Source: Megachile rotundata
Taxonomy: Eukaryota; Arthropoda; Insecta; Hymenoptera; Megachilidae
NCBI RefSeq assembly: GCF_050947335.1
Contig: NW_027473317.1
Location: 2,356,001-2,420,000, forward strand
Direction of reading: 5' to 3'
DNA length: 64,000 bases
The notes under the pieces are model-generated. The model saw only the letters and a list, made by a program, of their open reading frames with translations, did not search any database and was not told the origin of the DNA. Position numbers and translations under genes: made by a program. This document shows positions 56,475 through 64,000 of this stretch, one piece after another. Position 1 is the stretch's first letter. The number at the start of each line of letters is the position of its first letter.

Positions 56475-57650
56475 TGATTGTGATTGTATGATTGTGGTTG
56501 TATGTTTGAGATTGAATGATTGGGATTGTATGATTGTGATTGTGTGATTGTGTTTGTATGATTGTGACGGTATGATTGTGATTGTATGATTGTGATTGTA
56601 TGATTGTGATTGTATGATTGTGATTGTATGATTGTGATTGTATGATTGTGATTGTATGATTGTGATTGTATGATTGCGATTGTATGATAGTGATTGTGAC
56701 ATTGCGATTGTATGATTGCGATTGTATGATTGTGATTGTATGATTGTGATTGTATGATTGTGATTGTATGATTGTGATTGTATGATTGTGATTGTATGAT
56801 TGTGATTGTATGATTTTAATTGTATGATTGTGATTGTATGATTGCGACTGTATGATTGTGATTGTATGATTGTGATTGCATGATTGGGATTGTATGATTG
56901 TGATTGTATGATTGCGATTGTATGATTGTGATTGCATGACTGTGATTGTATGATTGTGATTGTATGCTTGTGATTGTATGATTGTGATTGTATGATTGTG
57001 ATTGTATGATTGTCATTGTATGATTGTGATTGTATGATTTTAATTGTATGATTGTGACTGTATGATTGCGATTGTAATATTGCGATTGTATGATTGTGAT
57101 TGTATGATCGTGATTGTATGGTCGTGATTGTATGATTTTGTTTGTATGATTGTGATTGTATGATTGTGATTGTATGATTGTGATTGTATGATTGTGATTG
57201 TACGATAGTGATTGTGACATTGCGATTGTATGATTGCGATTGTATGATTGTGATTGTATGACTGTGATTGTATGATTGTGATTGTATGATTGTGATTGTA
57301 TGATTGTGATTGTATGACTGTGATTGTATGATTGTGATTGTATGATAGTGATTGTCATATTGCGATTGTATGATTGCGATTGTATGATTGTGATTGCATG
57401 ACTGTGATTGTATGATTGTGTTTGTATGATTGTGATTGTATGATTGTGATTGTATGATTGTCATTGTATGAATGTGATTGTATGACTTTTATTGTATGAC
57501 TTTTATTGTATGATTGTGATTGTATGGTTGTGATTGTATGATTGTGATTGTATGATTGTGATTGTATGATTGTGATTGTATGATTGTGATTGTATGATTG
57601 TGATTATATGATTAAGATTGTATGATTGTGATTGTATGATTGTGATTGTA

Positions 57651-57665
57651 TGATTTGCGATTGTA
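57651..57665. repeat. 15-bp monomer (1-bp insertion)
   Basis: The unit reads TGATTTGCGATTGTA, with one extra T plus a T-to-C change, where the five paralogous modules have a canonical 14-bp unit. It is the only insertion seen. It is absent from module 6, so it arose after those copies separated or was lost there. Confidence 0.95.
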
Positions 57666-57903
57666 TGCTTGTGATTGTATGATTGTGATTGTATAATTGT
57701 GATTATATGATTGTGATTGTATGATTGCGTTTGTATGATTGTGATTGTGACATTGCGATTGTATGATTGCGATTTTATGATTGTGTTTGTATGATTGCGA
57801 TTGTATGATTGCAATTTAATGAGTGTGATTATATGATTATGTTTGTATGATTGTGATTGTATGATGGTGATTGTATGATTGTGATTGTATGATGGTGATT
57901 GTA

Positions 57904-58001
57904 TGATCGTGATTGTATGATCGTGATTGTATGATCGTGATTGTATGATCGTGATTGTATGATCGTGATTGTATGATCGTGATTGTATGATCGTGATTGT
58001 A
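57904..58001. repeat. CpG-unit run, seven units
   Basis: Seven TGATCGTGATTGTA units in TTAAG module 5. Confidence 0.92.
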
Positions 58002-59737
58002 TGATTGTGATTTTATGATTGTGATTGTATTATTGTGATTGTATCATTGTGATTGTATGATTTTGATTGTATGACTGTGATTGTATGATTGTGATTGTAT
58101 GATTGTCATTGTATGATTGTGATTGTGTGATTGTGATTGTTTGATTGTGATTGTATGATAGTGATTGTGACATTGCGATTGTATGATTGCGATTGTATGA
58201 TTGTGATTGTATGATTGCGTTTGTATGATTGCGATTGTATGATTGTCATTGTATGATTTTGATTGTATGATTGTGATTGTATGATCGTGATTGTATGATC
58301 GTGATTGTATGATTGTGATTGCATGATTGTGATTGTATGATTGTGATTGTATGATTGTGATTGTAAGATTTTAATTGTATAATTGGGATTGTATGATTGG
58401 GATTGTATGATTGGGATTGTATGATTGTGATTGTATGATTGTGGTTGTATGTTTGAGATTGAATGATTGGGATTGTATGATTGTGATTGTGTGATTGTGA
58501 TTGTATGATTGTGATGGTATGATTGTGATTGTATGATTGTGATTGTATGATCGTGATTGTATGATCGTGATTGTATGATCGTGATTGTATGATCGTGATT
58601 GTATGATCGTCATTGTATGATCGTGATTGTATGATGGTGATTGTATGATTGTGATTGTATGATTGTGATTGTATGATTGTGATTGTATGATTGTGATTGT
58701 ATGATTGTGATTGTATGATTGTGATTGTATGATTGTGATTGTATGATTTTGATTGTATGATTGTGATTGCATGATTGAGATTGTATGATTGCGATTGTAT
58801 GATTGTGATTGCATGACTGTGATTGTATGATTGTGTTTGTATGATTGTGATTGTATGATTGTGATTGTATGATCGTGATTGTATGATCGTGATTGTATGA
58901 TCGTGATTGCATGATTGTGATTGTATGATTGTGATTGTATGATTGTGATTGTATGATTTTAATTGTATAATTGGGATTGTATGATTGGGATTGTATGATT
59001 GGGATTGTATGATTGTGATTGTATGATTGTGATTGTATGATAGTGATTGTGACATTGCGATTGTATGATTCAGATTGTATGGTTCTGATTGTATGATTGT
59101 GATTGTATGATTGTGATTGTATGATTGCGATTGTATGATTGCGATTGTATGATTGCGATTGTATGATTGTGATTGTATGATTGCGTTTGAATGATTGCGA
59201 ATGTATGATTTTAATTGTATAATTGGGATTGTATGATTGGGATTGTATGATTGTGATTGTATGATTGTGGTTGTATGTTTGAGATTGAATGATTGGGATT
59301 GTATGATTGTGATTGTGTGATTGTGATTGTATGATTGTGATAGTAAGATTGTGATTGTATGATTGCGATTGTATGATAGTGATTGTGACATTGCGATTGT
59401 ATGATTGCGAATGTATGATTGTGATTGTATGATTGTGACTGTATGATTGTGATTGTATGATTGTGATTGTATGATTTTAATTGTATGATTGTGATTCTAT
59501 GATTGTGATTGTATGATTGCGTCTGTATGATTGTGATTGTATTATTTTGATTGTATGATTGTGATTGCATGATTGTGATTATATGATTGTGATTGTATGA
59601 TTGTGATTGTATGATTGTGATTGTATGATTGTGATTGTATGATTGTGATTGTATGATCGTGATTGTATGATCGTGATTGTATGATCGTGATTGCATGATT
59701 GTGATTGTATGATTGTGATTGTATGATTTTAATTGTA

Positions 59738-59793
59738 TAATTGGGATTGTATGATTGGCATTGTATGATTGGGATTGTATGATTGGGATTGTA
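59738..59793. repeat. Run of four GATTGG units, one with GGCATT
   Basis: TAATTGGG unit, then TGATTGGCATTGTA, then two TGATTGGG units. The same order with the same GGCATT change is at 63112-63167, which ties together the last two copies of the 3.3-kb repeat. Confidence 0.9.
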
Positions 59794-60913
59794 TGATTGT
59801 GATTGTATGATTGTGGTTGTATGTTTGAGATTGAATGATTGGGATTGTATGATTGTGATTGTGTGATTGTGTTTGTATGATTGTGACGGTATGATTGTGA
59901 TTGTATGATTGTGATTGTATGATTGTGATTGTATGATTGTGATTGTATGATTGTGATTGTATGATTGTGATTGTATGATTGCGATTGTATGATAGTGATT
60001 GTGACATTGCGATTGTATGATTGCGATTGTATGATTGTGATTGTATGATTGTGATTGTATGATTGTGATTGTATGATTGTGATTGTATGATTGTGATTGT
60101 ATGATTGTGATTGTATGATTTTAATTGTATGATTGTGATTGTATGATTGCGACTGTATGATTGTGATTGTATGATTGTGATTGCATGATTGGGATTGTAT
60201 GATTGTGATTGTATGATTGCGATTGTATGATTGTGATTGCATGACTGTGATTGTATGATTGTGATTGTATGCTTGTGATTGTATGATTGTGATTGTATGA
60301 TTGTGATTGTATGATTGTCATTGTATGATTGTGATTGTATGATTTTAATTGTATGATTGTGACTGTATGACTGCGATTGTAATATTGCGATTGTATGATT
60401 GTGATTGTATGATCGTGATTGTATGGTCGTGATTGTATGATTTTGTTTGTATGATTGTGATTGTATGATTGTGATTGTATGATTGTGATTGTATGATTGT
60501 GATTGTACGATAGTGATTGTGACATTGCGATTGTATGATTGCGATTGTATGATTGTGATTGTATGACTGTGATTGTATGATTGTGATTGTATGATTGTGA
60601 TTGTATGATTGTGATTGTATGACTGTGATTGTATGATTGTGATTGTATGATAGTGATTGTCATATTGCGATTGTATGATTGCGATTGTATGATTGTGATT
60701 GCATGACTGTGATTGTATGATTGTGTTTGTATGATTGTGATTGTATGATTGTGATTGTATGATTGTCATTGTATGAATGTGATTGTATGACTTTTATTGT
60801 ATGACTTTTATTGTATGATTGTGATTGTATGATTGTGATTGTATGATTGTGATTGTATGATTGTGATTGTATGATTGTGATTGTATGATTGTGATTGTAT
60901 GATTGTGATTGTA

Positions 60914-61860
60914 TGATTGTGATTATATGATTAAGATTGTATGATTGTGATTGTATGATTGTGATTGTATGATTGTGATTGTATGCTTGTGATTGTATGA
61001 TTGTGATTGTATAATTGTGATTATATTATTGTGATTGTATGATTGCGTTTGTATGATTGTGATTGTGACATTGCGATTGTATGATTGCGATTTTATGATT
61101 GTGTTTGTATGATTGCGATTGTATGATTGCAATTTAATGAGTGTGATTATATGATTATGTTTGTATGATTGTGATTGTATGATGGTGATTGTATGATTGT
61201 GATTGTATGATGGTGATTGTATGATCGTGATTGTATGATCGTGATTGTATGATCGTGATTGTATGATCGTGATTGTATGATCGTGATTGTATGATCGTGA
61301 TTGTATGATCGTGATTGTATGATTGTGATTTTATGATTGTGATTGTATTATTGTGATTGTATCATTGTGATTGTATGATTTTGATTGTATGACTGTGATT
61401 GTATGATTGTGATTGTATGATTGTCATTGTATGATTGTGATTGTGTGATTGTGATTGTTTGATTGTGATTGTATGATAGTGATTGTGACATTGCGATTGT
61501 ATGATTGCGATTGTATGATTGTGATTGTATGATTGCGTTTGTATGATTGCGATTGTATGATTGTCATTGTATGATTTTGATTGTATGATTGTGATTGTAT
61601 GATCGTGATTGTATGATCGTGATTGTATGATTGTGATTGCATGATTGTGATTGTATGATTGTGATTGTATGATTGTGATTGTAAGATTTTAATTGTATAA
61701 TTGGGATTGTATGATTGGGATTGTATGATTGGGATTGTATGATTGTGATTGTATGATTGTGGTTGTATGTTTGAGATTGAATGATTGGGATTGTATGATT
61801 GTGATTGTGTGATTGTGATTGTATGATTGTGATGGTATGATTGTGATTGTATGATTGTGA
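60914..61860. repeat. TTAAG-marked module, copy 6 of 6
   Basis: TTAAG unit at 60928, 3,319 bp after copy 5. A TTATTG unit replaces the TGATTG unit near 61024. Confidence 0.84.
61222..61319. repeat. CpG-unit run, seven units
   Basis: Seven TGATCGTGATTGTA units in TTAAG module 6. Confidence 0.92.
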
Positions 61861-62173
61861 TTGTATGATTGCGATTGTATGATTGTGATTGTATGATTGC
61901 GTTTGTATGATTGCGATTGTAAGATTTTAATTGTATAATTGGGATTGTATGATTGGGATTGTATGATTGGGATTGTATGATTGTGATTGTATGATTGTGG
62001 TTGTATGTTTGAGATTGAATGATTGGGATTGTATGATTGTGATTGTGTGATTGTGATTGTATGATTGTGATGGTATGATTGTGATTGTATGATTGTGATT
62101 GTATGATTGCGATTGTATGATTGTGATTGTATGATTGCGTTTGTATGATTGCGATTGTATGATTGTCATTGTA

Positions 62174-62285
62174 TGATCGTGATTGTATGATCGTGATTGT
62201 ATGATCGTGATTGTATGATCGTGATTGTATGATCGTGATTGTATGATCGTGATTGTATGATCGTGATTGTATGATCGTGATTGCA
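62174..62285. repeat. CpG-unit run, eight units
   Basis: Seven TGATCGTGATTGTA units and a last one ending in GCA, directly after a GTCATTG unit. It occupies the place of the longer run at 54291-54430, but without the CGTCAT unit. Confidence 0.9.
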
Positions 62286-63251
62286 TGATTGTGATTGTAT
62301 GTTTGTGATTGTATGATTGTGATTGTATGATTTTAATTGTATAATTGGGATTGTATGATTGGGATTGTATGATTGGGATTGTATGATTGTGATTGTATGA
62401 TTGTGATTGTATGATAGTGATTGTGACATTGCGATTGTATGATTCAGATTGTATGGTTCTGATTGTATGATTGTGATTGTATGATTGTGATTGTATGATT
62501 GCGATTGTATGATTGCGATTGTATGATTGCGATTGTATGATTGAGATTGTATGATTGCGTTTGTATGATTGCGAATGTATGATTTTAATTGTATAATTGG
62601 GATTGTATGATTGGGATTGTATGATTGTGATTGTATGATTGTGGTTGTATGTTTGAGATTGAATGATTGGGATTGTATGATTGTGATTGTGTGATTGTGA
62701 TTGTATGATTGTGATAGTAAGATTGTGATTGTATGATTGCGATTGTATGATAGTGATTGTGACATTGCGATTGTATGATTGCGAATGTATGATTGTGATT
62801 GTATGATTGTGACTGTATGATTGTGATTGTATGATTGTGATTGTATGATTTTAATTGAATGATTGTGATTCTATGATTGTGATTGTATGATTGCGTCTGT
62901 ATGATTGTGATTGTATTATTTTGATTGTATGATTGTGATTGCATGATTGTGATTATATGATTGTGATTGTATGATTGTGATTGTATGATTGTGATTGTAT
63001 GATTGTGATTGTATGATTGTGATTGTATGATCGTGATTGTATGATCGTGATTGTATGATCGTGATTGCATGATTGTGATTGTATGATTGTGATTGTATGA
63101 TTTTAATTGTATAATTGGGATTGTATGATTGGCATTGTATGATTGGGATTGTATGATTGGGATTGTATGATTGTGATTGTATGATTGTGGTTGTATGTTT
63201 GAGATTGAATGATTGGGATTGTATGATTGTGATTGTGTGATTGTGTTTGTA

Positions 63252-64000
63252 TGATTGTGACGGTATGATTGTGATTGTATGATTGTGATTGTATGATTGT
63301 GATTGTATGATTGTGATTGTATGATTGTGATTGTATGATTGCGATTGTATGATAGTGATTGTGACATTGCGATTGTATGATTGCGATTGTATGATTGCGA
63401 TTGTATGATTGTGATTGTATGATTGTGATTGTATGATTGTGATTGTATGATTGTGATTGTATGATTGTGATTGTATGATTTTAATTGTATGATTGTGATT
63501 GTATGATTGCGACTGTATGATTGTGATTGTATGATTGTGATTGCATGATTGGGATTGTATGATTGTGATTGTATGATTGCGATTGTATGATTGTGATTGC
63601 ATGACTGTGATTGTATGATTGTGATTGTATGCTTGTGATTGTATGATTGTGATTGTATGATTGTGATTGTATGATTGTCATTGTATGATTGTGATTGTAT
63701 GATTTTAATTGTATGATTGTGACTGTATGATTGCGATTGTAATATTGCGATTGTATGATTGTGATTGTATGATCGTGATTGTATGGTCGTGATTGTATGA
63801 TTTTGTTTGTATGATTGTGATTGTATGATTGTGATTGTATGATTGTGATTGTATGATTGTGATTGTACGATAGTGATTGTGACATTGCGATTGTATGATT
63901 GCGATTGTATGATTGTGATTGTATGACTGTGATTGTATGATTGTGATTGTATGATTGTGATTGTATGATTGTGATTGTATGACTGTGATTGTATGATTGT
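63252..64000. repeat. 3.3-kb higher-order repeat, copy 3 (cut by window end)
   Basis: Starts at the GACGG unit at 63252 and follows copy 2 at about +3,360 to +3,374 bp to the last base. A third TTAAG unit would be expected near 64302, outside the window, so the array continues to the right. Confidence 0.8.

Larger units (their letters stand above)
57595..58550. repeat. TTAAG-marked module, copy 5 of 6
   Basis: TTAAG unit at 57609. It includes the 15-bp unit at 57651-57665 that shifts the register by +1 for the rest of the window. Confidence 0.85.
43816..58690. repeat. Macro-block B (about 15 kb)
   Basis: Second copy of macro-block A, with only one copy of the 4.6-kb sub-block (about 46.5-50.9 kb). 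The offset to A falls from about 20,664 to 16,072 bp, a difference of 4,592 bp. That equals the spacing between the right ends of X and X-prime. Further right the offset falls to 15,358 bp through smaller in-register losses. Confidence 0.8.
56559..59877. repeat. 3.3-kb higher-order repeat, copy 1
   Basis: Measured from one GACGG unit to the next: 3,319 bp, or 237 units plus the extra base of the 15-bp unit. The TTAAG unit lies 1,050 bp in. Related upstream sequence is about 39.3-43.2 kb in macro-block A. The start point of the period is arbitrary. Confidence 0.8.
59878..63251. repeat. 3.3-kb higher-order repeat, copy 2
   Basis: GACGG-to-GACGG length is 3,374 bp (241 units), with the TTAAG unit again 1,050 bp in. 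It contains a local duplication near 61.68-62.16 kb: a TTTTAATTGTATAATTGGG stretch at about 61686 recurs about 238 bp (17 units) later. Confidence 0.8.
1..64000. repeat. Giant 14-bp tandem repeat (satellite/minisatellite) array filling the window
   Basis: The monomer is TGATTGTGATTGTA on the + strand, repeated without a break from the first to the last base, about 4,570 units. The consensus is 4/14 G, no C, and splits into GATTGT, GATTGT and AT. Common variants are single substitutions: TGATCGTGATTGTA, TGATTGCGATTGTA, TGACTGTGATTGTA, TGATTTTAATTGTA, TGATTGTGATTGCA, TGATAGTGATTGTG, ACATTGCGATTGTA, TGATTGAGATTGTA, TGATTGGGATTGTA and TGACTTTTATTGTA. They recur in fixed orders, which reveals larger duplications. 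Neither end of the array lies in the window. No gene, RNA or mobile element interrupts it. A eukaryotic satellite or giant minisatellite is inferred; the species cannot be told. Confidence 0.98.

Noticed and set aside
1..64000. CRISPR array
   Set aside because: Repeats are contiguous 14-bp units with no unique spacers of constant length, no leader and no cas genes.
1..64000. Telomeric repeat
   Set aside because: The unit lacks the G-runs of telomere repeats; GATTGT-based 14-mers do not match known telomere types such as TTAGGG or TTTAGGG.
1..64000. tRNA, rRNA or other structured RNA genes
   Set aside because: No stretch departs from the monomer enough to hold such a gene, and the near absence of C on the + strand leaves almost no Watson-Crick G-C stems.
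1..64000. G-quadruplex-forming sequence
   Set aside because: Despite the G/T-rich strand, consensus Gs are isolated; the only G-runs are single GGG triplets 14 bp apart in the GATTGGG units, with loops longer than typical.

Overview
The whole 64 kb window is one uninterrupted tandem-repeat array. Its monomer is a 14-bp unit, TGATTGTGATTGTA on the + strand (TACAATCACAATCA on the - strand), present in about 4,570 copies. I see no flanking unique DNA, gene, RNA gene, mobile element, origin or CRISPR array. The consensus has no C on the + strand, is about 29% GC, and can be read as two GATTGT hexamers plus AT. An array this long with nested internal duplications is typical of eukaryotic satellite or giant minisatellite DNA (heterochromatic, pericentromeric, subtelomeric or sex-linked). 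No sequence here identifies the species, and I do not name one.

The minus strand carries many long open frames, up to 467 codons at 48061-49464, but these are by-products of the repeat. The consensus has no stop in any minus frame. Because 14 is not divisible by 3, all three frames encode the same 14-residue period (SQSYNHNHTITIIQ). On the + strand every frame has TGA stops. Apparent starts and stops of the minus frames fall only where a variant unit supplies CAT, TTA, CTA or TCA. I annotate no protein-coding gene.

The information lies in variant units, which serve as fingerprints of higher-order structure. (1) 1-3234: an older mosaic with a partial copy of the next block, a block repeated at an offset of 1,064 bp, and a 210-bp tandem duplication. 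(2) 3403-14376: two nearly identical tandem copies of a 5,487-bp block. (3) 14377-23100: a mosaic related to 23.8-30.3 kb, then the first of six TTAAG-marked modules and a triplicated segment with the most diverged units. (4) About 23.1-43.3 kb and 43.8-58.7 kb: two copies of a macro-block about 15-20 kb long. The left copy has an extra internal tandem copy of about 4.6 kb. (5) About 55-64 kb: a tandem higher-order repeat of about 3.3 kb that runs off the end of the window.

Register is kept to an exact multiple of 14 bp over almost the whole window. I found only three length-changed units: 13 bp at 5027-5039, its duplicate at 10514-10526, and 15 bp at 57651-57665. The array therefore appears to have evolved by base substitution plus in-register unequal exchange at several size scales. 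All coordinates and comparisons come from reading by eye; block boundaries inside uniform runs are uncertain by tens to about a hundred bases.
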